Shown: piece after piece, positions 18,165-27,341 of the stretch
Layout: every line of letters begins with the position of its first letter
Numbering within the stretch: position 1 is the first letter of the stretch
Source: Pseudomonadota bacterium
Lineage (GTDB): Bacteria; Pseudomonadota; Gammaproteobacteria; Burkholderiales; JABEVD01
Assembly: GCA_021848705.1 (NCBI GenBank)
Contig: JAJZTT010000006.1
Span: forward strand, 1-39,012
Reading direction: 5' to 3'
DNA length: 39,012 bases
Notes under the pieces: model-generated
Seen by the model: the letters and a program-made list of their open reading frames with translations, nothing else
What the model was told of the DNA's origin: nothing
The model's database searches: none
Program-made: the position numbers and the translations under genes

Positions 18165-19288
18165 CCGGAGAGGAAGAATTCCAGCAGTTCGCTCACCGGG
18201 CGGATCGCCGATCCGAAGGGGAGCTTTCCCGCCCCCCTGAAGAACAGCCCCTTTTTCAGGTCGCCCTTCAGGGCTGCGGCGAGCTGGGCATCGATGCAGA
18301 ACTGACCGGCCCTGGAATTTCCGTCCCTCAATCCGCAATGGAGCAGGCAGCCGAGTCCCGAAGTGCATGCCGAGGGATTCGCGCAGTCCTTGAGCTTCGG
18401 CTCGCGCCTGAGGTAGTTTTTCAGCCAGGGGGTGACCACGGCGCGGGCGGGCAATCCCGCGACGCTCATGAAGGTGACGATTTCCTCCGGTTTCGCTTCG
18501 GCCAGCACCTTCTTGAACACGGGATGGGCATCTCCTTCCACGGTGACCGCGAAAGGGGTGCCGATCTGCACTGCGGAAGCCCCCAGATCGAGGAGTTCGC
18601 GGATCTTCTCGCGAGTGTCGATTCCTCCTGCGGGAATGATCGGGATTTCCTCGATCCCGAGTTCTCGAAAGATGGCTTTCACCTCTTCGATCACCCTCGG
18701 GAAATCGAAGCGCCCGTCTCCGATTTCCTCCGGTTTCGGCGCGCCGAGGTGCCCACCCGCATATTTCGGATGTTCGATCACGATGGCATCCGGAAGACGG
18801 TTCTTTTTCATCCATTTCCGGAGGACGAGATTCACCCCCCTCGAATCCGAAAGGATGGGAATGAGGGCGACATCGTGTCCCGCCGCGAGATCCGGGAGAT
18901 CGAAGGGGAGTCCCGCGCCCATCACGATGGCGTGCGCGCCGCTCTCGCAGGCCTGCCTCACCAGCGCGGCATGTTCGGTGACCGCCTTCATGACGTTCAC
19001 CGCGATCGCGCCTTGACCGTTCGCGATTTCGAGCGCGGCACGGATTTCCCGGTCCAGCGCAATCAGGTTGATTTCGTCGAGCGCCGCCTTGTCCCGGTTC
19101 GACGCTTTGGCCATGAGATCGGGGTGGTGGTGCCTGAGATCGATGCTCGCAATGGTTCCCATGGCGCCGGAAGCCGCGACCGCGCCCGCCAGGCGGTGCG
19201 CCGAAATGCCGACCCCCATGCCGCCCTGAACGACGGGAAGGAGCTTCCTTCCCCTGAGATTGAACGAAGGCAGGGCGCTCGAAACCAT
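18152..19288 (-). CDS. Nitronate monooxygenase-like flavin oxidoreductase with extra cysteine cluster
   Basis: A 378-residue TIM-barrel FMN enzyme of the nitronate monooxygenase / 2-nitropropane dioxygenase family. It shows the N-terminal 'VVQGGMGVGISAHRLAGAVA', the central 'AHAIVMGAGLPFDLP', the phosphate-binding 'IPIIPAGGIDTREKI' and 'GASAVQIGTPFAVT'. The last quarter carries a cysteine-rich stretch (about residues 300-335) with 'DCANPSACTSGLGCLLHC' and one further cysteine, not part of classical members, which could hold an Fe-S cluster. AGGAGG lies just before the ATG at 19288, which is therefore preferred to an earlier in-frame start at 19318. The substrate is unknown. It is convergent with cphA1 and not obviously part of that pathway. 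Confidence 0.8.
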   Translation of the reverse strand: MVSSALPSFNLRGRKLLPVVQGGMGVGISAHRLAGAVAASGAMGTIASIDLRHHHPDLMAKASNRDKAALDEINLIALDREIRAALEIANGQGAIAVNVMKAVTEHAALVRQACESGAHAIVMGAGLPFDLPDLAAGHDVALIPILSDSRGVNLVLRKWMKKNRLPDAIVIEHPKYAGGHLGAPKPEEIGDGRFDFPRVIEEVKAIFRELGIEEIPIIPAGGIDTREKIRELLDLGASAVQIGTPFAVTVEGDAHPVFKKVLAEAKPEEIVTFMSVAGLPARAVVTPWLKNYLRREPKLKDCANPSACTSGLGCLLHCGLRDGNSRAGQFCIDAQLAAALKGDLKKGLFFRGAGKLPFGSAIRPVSELLEFFLSGQPA

Positions 19289-19584
19289 AACTCCTCCTGT
19301 GGCAAGGAATATCAACAAACGCTAATAATGATCCCGAACGGAAATCTTCGGATTGATCTGGATCAATAAACTGCTTTTTTTCGGAGCCTGACGGTGGCCG
19401 AGGCGGGGGAGCATCTCGAGTTGAGTGCGAACCGATCGAGATCCGGCTGAAAGGCATCTATGCGAAAACCGGAGCCGACAGCCGGGCGAAACTGATGAAA
19501 CTGATCCTGTCGCTGTCTATTGGCGGCATTGCCCCGAATCCGGACCGGCACCGAATCAGGCGGTATGCACTTTTAACTTGGCGA
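19289..19584. other. Intergenic stretch between divergent-free neighbours, no gene called
   Basis: This 296-base gap follows the YkgJ gene and precedes the flavoenzyme gene in the leftward direction. A plus-strand frame from about 19378 reads protein-like residues ('EPIEIRLKGIYAKTGADSR') but has no start with a ribosome-binding site and runs into the antisense of the YkgJ gene. I treat it as a possible remnant at most. Confidence 0.25.
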
Positions 19585-20421
19585 TTATTCCTCGTCCATC
19601 CCTTCCATCGAGCGGCGGCGCAGCGCGCGGTCGCGGCGGGCATCCGCGATTTCCTCGCGCAGCGGGATGGTATTTTCGCCGAACAGCACCTGCCTCAGAA
19701 AACGGTAGGAAAACTCCAGCAGTTTTTCGTCTTCCTCGAAGCCGAGATATTCTTCTTCCTGCAGATCGAACAGCATGATGAAGCCGTCGCTGTAGACGAA
19801 GTCGCGGAAGCGGTCGATGTCGTAACAGGCGGTGAAAAAGAGCTGAAGACTGCGCCCGGAAGGCTTGCCGATTGAAGGCCCGGAGGATTTCTTCTTGAGA
19901 ATGAGCTGTCTCCATCCGCGCGAAGCTTCGTCATATAGCTCCAGATCCTGTTCCTTCCGGTAGTCGTCGACCAGGATTTCGCGCTCCTCGAAGTGCCCGA
20001 GGCAATGCTTTTCGACCACCAGCGCATAGCCGCTCCTGTCGACATATTCGTCCTGTTTTCTCATCGAAAGATGCGCGAGCGGATAATACCGGCATGCGGT
20101 GGGACGGTCTTCGTACACGCTGCATCCTTCGTCTGTCATGAACGGGCAGGCCGTGCTTCCTTCGGAAGACTTCAGCCTGATTCCGGCCATTCCGTCCTTC
20201 TCCATCTCGAAGGGGACGGTATGGTTTTCGAGAAACTCGGAAGAATTCATTCCGAGGCGTTTTTTGAGCCGGATGATGTCGTAGGGGGTGAGGCTGATGT
20301 CCGCGGATTTGCAACAGGCATTGAAGCAGGAAATTCCCTTGCCGCAACGGAAGCGGATCGGCTTTTCACCATCGAACATTTCCGGCATCACCGGGCTTTC
20401 ATGAAAGGGGCTTTTCGTCAT
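19585..20421 (-). CDS. YkgJ family cysteine-cluster protein
   Basis: A 278-residue protein of the YkgJ/CxxCxxCC type. The cysteines sit in the N-terminal third: 'FRCGKGISCFNACCKSA' (C-x5-C-x3-CC), then 'TACPFMTDEGCSVYEDRP' and 'TACRYYPL', the usual order of this family, presumed to bind zinc or an Fe-S cluster. The C-terminal half is charged and rich in acidic and arginine residues, ending 'RDRALRRRSMEGMDEE'. A TTG start at 20439 is possible, but the ATG at 20421 with AGGTG six bases upstream is better. It lies 49 bases after aprA in the same direction, behind a hairpin terminator, so it may be read only by read-through. Its biochemical role is not known. Confidence 0.82.
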   Translation of the reverse strand: MTKSPFHESPVMPEMFDGEKPIRFRCGKGISCFNACCKSADISLTPYDIIRLKKRLGMNSSEFLENHTVPFEMEKDGMAGIRLKSSEGSTACPFMTDEGCSVYEDRPTACRYYPLAHLSMRKQDEYVDRSGYALVVEKHCLGHFEEREILVDDYRKEQDLELYDEASRGWRQLILKKKSSGPSIGKPSGRSLQLFFTACYDIDRFRDFVYSDGFIMLFDLQEEEYLGFEEDEKLLEFSYRFLRQVLFGENTIPLREEIADARRDRALRRRSMEGMDEE

Positions 20422-20429
20422 TTCGATCA

Positions 20430-20461
20430 CCTGAAACAAGAAAGGGCGCGCGAGGCGCCCT
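20430..20461 (-). terminator. Hairpin terminator after aprA
   Basis: On the minus strand AGGGCGC and GCGCCCT form a seven-base stem around a five-base loop (20461-20443), followed by the T-rich run TTTCTTGTTTC. It lies between the aprA stop and the YkgJ start. The T tract is interrupted, so termination may be partial. Confidence 0.6.
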
Positions 20462-20469
20462 GATGAGGA

Positions 20470-22503
20470 TCAATGAGCCGCTGGTTTGAAGAGCTTCGAC
20501 TTGTCCACAAGGTCGACATGCTTGCGCTTGAAGCAGGTCCATTTGTGCGTCTTCTTGTCGTAGATGGAGTTCACGAAGCAGTGCCAGTTTTCCTCGTCGA
20601 CGAAATTCTTGTCGGTCCGGTAATAGAACCCCGGGTAGCGCGACTCCTCGCGGAACTGGATGTGCTTCATGTGCGCCTCCGCAGTGATGATGCGGTGGTA
20701 GTTCTCCCAGGCGCGCAGCAGCTCGTGAAGATCCTTGGCGCGCATCTTGAGGGAATCTTCCTTCAGCATTTCCAGCTTCTCTTCCGCCACCGCGAGCATC
20801 TTGTCGTTGGTGTTGTAATAGGTCGCGACACCGGCCACATATTCGTCCATGATCTTCTGCAAACGGAATTGCAGCATCTTGGGCGTGATGTAGTGGGGAT
20901 TGATGTCGATCGCGGTGGTGTAATCCTTGTGCTCGAGGAAGTTCCGCACCGGCCTGTAGATTTCTTCCGCGAGTTCTTCCGGGGTCGCGTCGAATTCGGG
21001 CTGGTAATCCTTGTGGTCGAGCGCATATTTCACCATCGCCTTGGCTGCAAGACGTCCTTCGGTGTGCGAACCGGAAGAGAACTTGTGGCCGGATGCGCCC
21101 ACGCCGTCTCCCGCGGTGAAAAGACCCTTCACCGTGGTCATCGAGCGATATCCCCAGTTCCAGCCGCGCGGAAGATGCCCCGGAACGCCGTCATAATCGC
21201 CTTCGGCTGCGGTGGGCGCGCCAACGTCCTCGGGACCGGAAACCCAGATTCCGCAGCAGCCCGAGTGGGAGCCCAGCAGATAGGGTTCGGTCGGAATGAG
21301 TTCGGAATTCTTCTTTTCGGGCTCGATATTCTCCCCAACCCAGATGCCGCACTGCCCGACACACATGTCGAGGAAGTCTTCCCATGCCTCGGCTTCCAGA
21401 TGCTTCACTTCCTTGGGAGACAAAGTTTCACGCAGCTTGGCGAGCGCGGTCACGGTGTCCATGTAGATCGGTCCGCGACCTTCCTTCATCTCCTTCAGCA
21501 TCAGGTGGTTGCGCAGGCAGGATGCGGGAACGGCGGCCTGTCCATAGGGAGGATAGTCGTTGAGCAGTTCCTTGTTCTTGGTCATGTAATCTTCACCGTA
21601 GGCATTGGTCGCCTTCGCCTTGAAGAGCAGAAACCAGGCGCCTACCGGGCCGTATCCGTCCTTGAATCGGGCCGGAACGAAGCGGTTTTCCATCATGGTC
21701 ATCTCGGCTCCGGCTTCGGCCGCCATGGCGTAGGTGGAACCCGCATTCCAGACCGGATACCAGGCGCGCCCGGTGCCTTCGCCGACGGAACGGGGGCGGA
21801 ACAGGTTCACACAGCCGCCTGCCGCGAGCAGGATGGTTTTCGCCTTGTAGATGTGGATGGTGTTGGTTCTGACCGAAAACCCGACCGCACCCGCAATCCT
21901 GTTGGGATCGTTCCTGTCGTTGATGAGCTTCACGATGAAGACGCGCTCCTCGATCCGGTCGAGCCCGAGCGCCTTTTTGGCCGCTTCGGCAACAATCCAC
22001 TTGTACGATTCGCCGTTGATCATGATCTGCCACTTGCCGGACCTAACCGGCTTTCCGCCGTCTTTCAGCTTCGGCAGATCCATGCGGATCGAGTCCGCCC
22101 CGTCGTGGCGAACGCCTTCTGAATCGGTTTTCCAGATGGGCAGCCCCCATTCCTCGAAAAGGTGCACCGAATCGTCGACGTTTCTGCCCAGATCGTAGGC
22201 GAGGTCGTCGCGGGTGATGCCCATCAGGTCGTTGGAAACCATGCGTGCGTAGTCTGCAGGATCCTGCTCGGAACCGATGTAGGTGTTGATGGCGGAAAGG
22301 CCCTGGGCGACTGCGCCAGAGCGGTCCATCGCCGCCTTGTCTACGAGCTTGATTTTGAGGTCGACTCCGGTTTCCGCCTTGGCGGCTTCCGCCCAGCGCA
22401 TCATTTCATAGGCTGCGCCGCAGCAGGCCATTCCGCCGCCGATCAGGAGGATGTCGAGTTCTTCCTGAACGATTTTCGGATTTTCAAAAGTTCCTTCCGA
22501 CAT
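20470..22503 (-). CDS. aprA: Adenylylsulfate (APS) reductase subunit alpha
   Basis: A 677-residue FAD-containing catalytic subunit of dissimilatory APS reductase. In sulfur oxidisers it runs in reverse: sulfite plus AMP gives APS and two electrons. The FAD-binding start 'DILLIGGGMACCGAAYE' (about 17-33) and later 'KTILLAAGGCVNLFRPRS' and 'HTEGRLAAKAMVKYALD' are characteristic. Length is slightly above the usual 620-660. Start is an ATG with AAGGA-type binding site in the aprB-aprA gap of 13 bases. It is the last gene of sat-aprBA and is followed by a hairpin terminator. No membrane anchor gene (aprM) or QmoABC is nearby in the window; their genes may be elsewhere. High certainty. Confidence 0.97.
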   Translation of the reverse strand: MSEGTFENPKIVQEELDILLIGGGMACCGAAYEMMRWAEAAKAETGVDLKIKLVDKAAMDRSGAVAQGLSAINTYIGSEQDPADYARMVSNDLMGITRDDLAYDLGRNVDDSVHLFEEWGLPIWKTDSEGVRHDGADSIRMDLPKLKDGGKPVRSGKWQIMINGESYKWIVAEAAKKALGLDRIEERVFIVKLINDRNDPNRIAGAVGFSVRTNTIHIYKAKTILLAAGGCVNLFRPRSVGEGTGRAWYPVWNAGSTYAMAAEAGAEMTMMENRFVPARFKDGYGPVGAWFLLFKAKATNAYGEDYMTKNKELLNDYPPYGQAAVPASCLRNHLMLKEMKEGRGPIYMDTVTALAKLRETLSPKEVKHLEAEAWEDFLDMCVGQCGIWVGENIEPEKKNSELIPTEPYLLGSHSGCCGIWVSGPEDVGAPTAAEGDYDGVPGHLPRGWNWGYRSMTTVKGLFTAGDGVGASGHKFSSGSHTEGRLAAKAMVKYALDHKDYQPEFDATPEELAEEIYRPVRNFLEHKDYTTAIDINPHYITPKMLQFRLQKIMDEYVAGVATYYNTNDKMLAVAEEKLEMLKEDSLKMRAKDLHELLRAWENYHRIITAEAHMKHIQFREESRYPGFYYRTDKNFVDEENWHCFVNSIYDKKTHKWTCFKRKHVDLVDKSKLFKPAAH

Positions 22504-22516
22504 TTTCCTTTCCCCC

Positions 22517-22990
22517 TTATTTCCGAATGAGTTCTTCAGGTTTTCCTGCGCGATATCCGCCCATCACGCCACTCGTGAAGAGGCTGGAATTGCCGATATC
22601 GGCCATGGAAGGCATCGGCTTTCCGCCGTAGGGGTCGACCGATCCCTCGGAAGTCGTCCGGATGGGGAACTTGAAGCGCTTCATCGCTCCGTTCCTGAAT
22701 TTGATGGTCCACATGATGGAATCGGTCCCGCGCATCGGCTGGACCGAGCCGCCGAGCGGCACGATATCGGCGTAATGGCGGCATTCGATCGCGCCCTGGG
22801 GGCAGATCTTCACGCAAGAATAGCATTCCCAGCACTGCTCCGGCTCCTGATTGTAGGCCTTCATGGGATGGCCCGTGGCGGAGCCGTCCTTGTCGAGCTT
22901 CATCAGATCATGCGGACAGATGTACATGCAGGCAGTCTTGTCCTGCCCCTTGCACCCGTCGCATTTTTCGGTACGAACAAATGTTGGCAT
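22517..22990 (-). CDS. aprB: Adenylylsulfate (APS) reductase subunit beta
   Basis: A 157-residue iron-sulfur subunit that carries electrons between the FAD of AprA and the acceptor. It has two [4Fe-4S] sets: 'KCDGCKGQDKTACMYICP' near residues 9-26, which includes the family's typical insertion between cysteines, and 'CWECYSCVKICPQGAIEC' near 53-70. The C-terminal half is the tail that wraps around AprA ('FPIRTTSEGSVDPYGGKP'). The frame extends upstream to 23086, but the extra residues are not AprB-like, and GGAGGA stands before the ATG at 22990. It lies 43 bases after sat and 13 before aprA. Confidence 0.97.
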   Translation of the reverse strand: MPTFVRTEKCDGCKGQDKTACMYICPHDLMKLDKDGSATGHPMKAYNQEPEQCWECYSCVKICPQGAIECRHYADIVPLGGSVQPMRGTDSIMWTIKFRNGAMKRFKFPIRTTSEGSVDPYGGKPMPSMADIGNSSLFTSGVMGGYRAGKPEELIRK

Positions 22991-23033
22991 TTCGTCCTCC
23001 TCCTTCGATGTAAAGCCGCCCGTGGGCGGGAAA

Positions 23034-24248
23034 TCAGCGTGCGGAATGCCCCGTGAGCTTGACCTCGACCTTTTCGTGGGCGGCAAGGCCCGCGTAATAG
23101 GCTCTCAGGATCTCGAGCACTTCCGGCCTGCTGAATTCGGAGGGTACGTCCATGCCTTCGGAAAGCCATTTCCTGAGCTTCGTCCCTGAAACCAGCAGTC
23201 TTTGCGATTCGTCATGCGGACAGGTGCGCGCGGAAGCCATGCCGCCGCATTTGTAACACCAGAATGTCCAGTCTATCTTGAGCGGCTGCGTCTCCAGCGC
23301 GTCCTTCGGCAGGGTGTCGAAGATGTGGTGCGCATCGAAGGGGCCGTAATAATTTCCGACTCCGGCATGATCCCGGCCCACGATGAGGTGAGAGCATCCG
23401 TAATTCTGGCGGAACAGGGCGTGGAGCAGTGCTTCCCGGGGGCCCGCATAGCGCATGTCGAGGGGATAGCCTGCCTGAACCACGGTTTTGGCCACGAAAT
23501 AATTGTCTGTGAGCGCGGAGATCGCGCGCGTTCTCACGTCCGCCGGAATGTCGCCGGGCTTCAGATTTCCGAGCAGCGAATGGATCAGCACGCCGTCGCA
23601 GACTTCGATTGCGACCTTGGCCAAATATTCGTGAGAGCGATGCATCGGGTTCCTGGTCTGGAATGCCGCCACCTTGCTCCAGCCCATTTTCTCGAACAGC
23701 TTCCTCGTCTCCATCGGCGACATGAAGAGATTGCCGTATTTCTCGCAAAACCCTCCGTCCGACAATACTTTCACCGGGCCTGCAAGGTTGATTTCCCCCT
23801 GTTCCATCACCATCTTCACGCCCGGGTGTTCTAGATCGGTGGTGCCGAATACCGTCGCGCATTCGTGCTCCTTGTCGATGCAATATTTCTCCGTCACCTT
23901 CATGGTGGCGAGGAGGCTGCCGTCGTCGGGGTCGGTCAGGGAAATTTCGGATCCGGTGGGGATGGAATCCGCTTTTTCTGCGGAAGTGGAGAGGGTGATG
24001 GGGATGGGCCAGAAAAGTCCGCTCGAAGTTTTCATCCCGTCGCAGACGTTTTCCCAGTCCGCATGGGTCATGAATCCGCAAAGAGGCGTGAACCCTCCCT
24101 GCCCCAGCATCACCAGATCCCCCTTTTCCCGGGAACTGATCGAAAGTTTGGGCAGGGATGCCGCACGAACCGTTTCCAGTGCGAGTTCTTCACCTTCGAG
24201 CCTGAGCGGTTTCAGATCGCCGCCACCATGAGGTCTGACCAATGCCAT
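23034..24248 (-). CDS. sat: Sulfate adenylyltransferase (ATP sulfurylase)
   Basis: A 404-residue homo-oligomeric ATP sulfurylase of the dissimilatory Sat type, not CysDN. In this setting it turns APS and pyrophosphate into sulfate and ATP, giving substrate-level phosphorylation after AprBA. The nucleotide motifs are intact: '[14 protein letters not shown]' near residue 198 and '[15 protein letters not shown]' near 290. Zinc-binding cysteines follow in '[17 protein letters not shown]'. Length is typical. The ATG is preceded by GGAGG at five to six bases. It is the first gene of the leftward sat-aprBA operon and diverges from soeABC across about 200 bases that hold a candidate operator and the shared sulfur-gene element. 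Confidence 0.97.
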   Translation of the reverse strand: MALVRPHGGGDLKPLRLEGEELALETVRAASLPKLSISSREKGDLVMLGQGGFTPLCGFMTHADWENVCDGMKTSSGLFWPIPITLSTSAEKADSIPTGSEISLTDPDDGSLLATMKVTEKYCIDKEHECATVFGTTDLEHPGVKMVMEQGEINLAGPVKVLSDGGFCEKYGNLFMSPMETRKLFEKMGWSKVAAFQTRNPMHRSHEYLAKVAIEVCDGVLIHSLLGNLKPGDIPADVRTRAISALTDNYFVAKTVVQAGYPLDMRYAGPREALLHALFRQNYGCSHLIVGRDHAGVGNYYGPFDAHHIFDTLPKDALETQPLKIDWTFWCYKCGGMASARTCPHDESQRLLVSGTKLRKWLSEGMDVPSEFSRPEVLEILRAYYAGLAAHEKVEVKLTGHSAR

Positions 24249-24281
24249 TTACGCCTCCGATGAAAATTTACATATAAATTG

Positions 24282-24292
24282 GCACAATGTGC
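24282..24292. promoter_or_regulatory. Perfect 11-base palindrome upstream of sat
   Basis: GCACA-A-TGTGC, extended by an imperfect GG/GCC flank. It lies about 35 bases before the sat ATG on the minus strand, close to where a sat promoter would be. No confident -35/-10 pair for sat is visible, so it may be an operator or part of the leader. Confidence 0.35.
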
Positions 24293-24316
24293 GCCCCGAT
24301 ACGATCCCCCTAGCGA

Positions 24317-24391
24317 GTTATAACCCATCCCCCAATGCGGTTATAGACACAAAACCCCCTGATTGCGCTTAATAGCAGGGTTTCCTAATAT
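24317..24391 (+). promoter_or_regulatory. Composite sulfur-gene promoter element, copy 1 (soeA)
   Basis: In order: GTTATA (24317), CATCCCCC (24326), GGTTATAGAC (24339-24348), 13 bases, then ATTGCGCTTAATAGCA (24362-24377). The same blocks occur before tusA and before the leftward operon beside dsrA. TTGCGC (24363-24368) and TAATAT (24386-24391) are 17 bases apart and make a good sigma-70 core, so the upstream GTTATA direct repeat, 23 bases apart, is placed like an activator site. Confidence 0.6.
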
Positions 24392-24415
24392 GTCGATTCA
24401 GGATTGACTACAATT

Positions 24416-24427
24416 GGGAATATTCCC
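24416..24427. promoter_or_regulatory. Perfect 12-base palindrome in the soeA leader
   Basis: GGGAATATTCCC, centred about 28 bases before the soeA ATG and downstream of its predicted transcription start. It could be an operator acting as a roadblock. No second copy was noticed in the window. Confidence 0.35.
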
Positions 24428-24449
24428 GAAATCCAATTTCAATTATCGT

Positions 24450-27341
24450 ATGTCATCTATTCCGCTTCACGATCCGACCGCTCCGCAGGAGAAGTGCGAG
24501 ATTCGCAAGACGACCTGCTACATGTGCGCATGCCGCTGCGGCATCCGTGTCCACTTGACGGACGGCAAGGTTCGCTATATCGACGGAAACCCCGATCATC
24601 CCCTCAATCAGGGCGTGATCTGCGCAAAGGGTTCTTCCGGAATCATGAAACAGTATTCTCCGGCGAGGCTCACCAAGCCGTTGAAAAGGAAATCCGGCAC
24701 CGAGCGCGGTGCGGGAGAATACGAGGAAATCGAGTGGGAAGAGGTTTTCTCGACGCTCTCCGAGCGCCTCGGCAGGATCCGCTCGACCGACCCCAAGAAA
24801 TTCGCCCTTTTCACCGGGCGTGACCAGATGCAGGCCCTGACCGGGCTGTTCGCCCGCCAGTTCGGCACGCCAAATTACGCCGCCCACGGCGGTTTCTGTT
24901 CGGTCAACATGGCCGCGGGAATGATTTACACGATCGGTGGTTCGTTCTGGGAATTCGGCGGCCCGGATCTCGAGCGCGCCAAGCTCTTCGTGATGATCGG
25001 CACGGCAGAAGATCATCATTCCAATCCGCTCAAGATCGCGCTCTCGAAATTCAAGCGCGAGGGAGGCAGGTTCATCTCCATCAATCCTGTGCGAACCGGA
25101 TATTCGGCGATCGCGGACGAATGGGTGCCGATCCGCCCGGGTACCGATGGCGCGCTGTTCCTCGCGCTCATCCACGAAATCATCGCGCTCGGCCTCTATG
25201 ATCGGGACTTCCTGGTCCGCTACACCAATGCCGGGCAGCTCGTGAACCTCGACTCGGAGCACGACGAGGTCGGGATGTTCGTCCGCACCGAAGTGCCGGA
25301 AGAAGAGGGGTGTTACGATCCCCAGAACAAGCTTTGGTGGGACAGGAATACCGACAAGCCGGTCGTCACCCATTCCGAAGGCGCGGACCCGTATCTTTTC
25401 GGTGAATTCAGGCTTTCCGACGGCACCCCTGTGAAGCCGGCCTTTCAGTTGCTTCAGGAGCGGGTGGAGGAATACACCCCGGAATGGGCGAGCGGGATCA
25501 CCGGCATTCCCGCCGAGACCATTCGCCGCCTTGCGCACGAGATGGGCATCACGGCGCGCGACCAGAAGATCGAGCTTCCCATCGCATGGACCGATTCCTG
25601 GGGCAAGGAGCATGACTCCGTCACCGGAAACCCGGTGGCATTCCATGCCATGCGCGGGCTTGCGGCGCATTCGAACGGATTCCAGACCATCCGCGCGATG
25701 TCTATCCTGATGTCGATCCTCGGCACCATCGACCGACCGGGCGGATTCCGCCACAAGGCCCCTTTTCCGAGACCGATCCCGCCTTGCGCGAGGACGCCCA
25801 ACACCCCGCTCGCGGTCAAGCCCGATCACCCCCTGGACGGGCTTCCGCTCGGCTGGCCTGCCGACCCGGACGATCTCTTCGTCGACGAGGATGGAGAACC
25901 CGTCAGGATCGACAAGGGTTTTTCCTGGGAATACCCGCTTTCCGTGCACGGGCTGATGCACAACGTCATCACCAATGCCTGGAAGGGAGATCCCTACCCG
26001 ATCGACATGCTGCTCATCTTCATGGCGAACATGGCGTGGAACTCCACCATGAACGCATCGGAAGTGCGCAACATGATGACCGACAAGAATGGGGACGGCG
26101 AATACAAAATCCCGTTCATTGCGGTGTGCGATGCATTTCATTCCGAAATGACCGCCTTCGCCGACATCATCCTCCCCGATACCACCTATCTCGAGCGTTA
26201 CGACGTGATGTCGATGCTGGATCGCCCGATCTCCGAATTCGACGGCCCGGTGGACTCGGTCAGGATCCCTGTCCTGCCCCCCACGGGAGAATGCAGACCC
26301 TTCCAGGAAGTGCTGATCGAACTCGGTACGAGGCTCAAGCTTCCAGCATTCGTGACCAGGGAGGGAAAGAGGAAGTACCGGGATTATCCGGATTTCATCG
26401 TCAATTTCGAGACAGAGCCCGGTTCCGGAATCGGCTTTCTCTCCGGGTGGCGCGGCAAGGCGGGCGAGAAATTCATGAGGGGGGAGCCCAATCCCAAACA
26501 GTGGGAAATGTATGCTCAGAACGACTGCGTGCATCATTACGAACTGCCCCGCTCCTACCAGTTCATGAGGAACTGGAACCAGGGTTATCTCGACTGGTCG
26601 CAAAGGAACCGCATCACCCGCTATTCCGAGCCGATCCTGATCCATCTGTATTCGGAAGTGCTGCAGAAATTCAGGCTGGCCGCGCAGGGGAAAGGAATCA
26701 CCAGAAAACCACCGCAGCGGCATGCAAAACGCGTCGAGGAATTTTTCGACCCGCTGCCTTTCTTTTACGAGCCGCTCGAGACCCAGATGAGCGACAAGGG
26801 CAAGTTTCCCCTTTCCGCAGTCACCCAGCGCCCGATGGCGATGTACCATTCCTGGGATTCGCAGAATGCCTGGCTGCGCCAGATCCACGCGCACAACCAT
26901 CTTTACGTGAATGCGTCCACCGCCAAATTCTACGGGGTGGAGGATGGAGACTGGATCTGGGTCGAATCGCAATGGGGCAAGGTGCGCTGCATGGCGCGCC
27001 ACTCGGAGGCGGTGGAGCCGGGGACGGTCTGGACCTGGAATGCGATCGGCAAGGCGGCTGGCGCGTGGAATCTTTCCCCGGACGCCAACGAATCGCAAAA
27101 GGGCTTCCTGCTCAACCACCTGATTTCCGAAGAACTGCCGGAGAACCGGGATGGAATCCGCTATTCCAATTCCGATCCGGTCACCGGACAGGCCGCCTGG
27201 TACGACGTTCGCGTCCGGATCTACAAGGCGGGAGAAGATGAACCGAAAGCGACTTCTCCGCAATTTCCGCCGATGCGCACCTATCCTGGAATGAAGAAAA
27301 GGCCGGGCTGGCTCGCCTATTTCGGAGGGAAAAACAAATGA
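24450..27341 (+). CDS. soeA: Cytoplasmic sulfite dehydrogenase, molybdopterin subunit SoeA
   Basis: A 963-residue molybdopterin oxidoreductase of the complex-iron-sulfur group. It is predicted to oxidise sulfite directly to sulfate on the cytoplasmic face and pass electrons to SoeB. A [4Fe-4S] site is formed by Cys23, 26, 30 and 58 ('CYMCACRCG' and 'GVICAKGSSG'). The core then shows 'INPVRTGYSAIADEWVPIRP' (about 213-232) and a C-terminal Mo-cofactor-binding domain with 'HNHLYVNASTAKFYGVEDGD'. No twin-arginine signal is present, which separates it from periplasmic PsrA/PhsA. A TTG at 24414 is possible, but ATG 24450 gives the family-like N terminus. It overlaps soeB by four bases. Expected partners, all adjacent: soeB and soeC. 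Confidence 0.92.
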   Translation: MSSIPLHDPTAPQEKCEIRKTTCYMCACRCGIRVHLTDGKVRYIDGNPDHPLNQGVICAKGSSGIMKQYSPARLTKPLKRKSGTERGAGEYEEIEWEEVFSTLSERLGRIRSTDPKKFALFTGRDQMQALTGLFARQFGTPNYAAHGGFCSVNMAAGMIYTIGGSFWEFGGPDLERAKLFVMIGTAEDHHSNPLKIALSKFKREGGRFISINPVRTGYSAIADEWVPIRPGTDGALFLALIHEIIALGLYDRDFLVRYTNAGQLVNLDSEHDEVGMFVRTEVPEEEGCYDPQNKLWWDRNTDKPVVTHSEGADPYLFGEFRLSDGTPVKPAFQLLQERVEEYTPEWASGITGIPAETIRRLAHEMGITARDQKIELPIAWTDSWGKEHDSVTGNPVAFHAMRGLAAHSNGFQTIRAMSILMSILGTIDRPGGFRHKAPFPRPIPPCARTPNTPLAVKPDHPLDGLPLGWPADPDDLFVDEDGEPVRIDKGFSWEYPLSVHGLMHNVITNAWKGDPYPIDMLLIFMANMAWNSTMNASEVRNMMTDKNGDGEYKIPFIAVCDAFHSEMTAFADIILPDTTYLERYDVMSMLDRPISEFDGPVDSVRIPVLPPTGECRPFQEVLIELGTRLKLPAFVTREGKRKYRDYPDFIVNFETEPGSGIGFLSGWRGKAGEKFMRGEPNPKQWEMYAQNDCVHHYELPRSYQFMRNWNQGYLDWSQRNRITRYSEPILIHLYSEVLQKFRLAAQGKGITRKPPQRHAKRVEEFFDPLPFFYEPLETQMSDKGKFPLSAVTQRPMAMYHSWDSQNAWLRQIHAHNHLYVNASTAKFYGVEDGDWIWVESQWGKVRCMARHSEAVEPGTVWTWNAIGKAAGAWNLSPDANESQKGFLLNHLISEELPENRDGIRYSNSDPVTGQAAWYDVRVRIYKAGEDEPKATSPQFPPMRTYPGMKKRPGWLAYFGGKNK

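Noticed and set aside
15585-19457. A 1290-residue open frame on the minus strand opposite cphA1
   Set aside because: It lies antisense to the clearly coding cphA1 and its translation is low-complexity in Arg, His, Gly and Pro with no family motifs. It is a by-product of the GC-rich codon bias of cphA.
19378-19560. Plus-strand protein-like frame after the flavoenzyme gene
   Set aside because: No start codon with a binding site, and it continues only as antisense of the YkgJ gene. No family recognised.
24453-27263. A 936-residue minus-strand frame opposite soeA
   Set aside because: Same reason: soeA has all cofactor motifs on the other strand, and the antisense product shows no recognisable domain.
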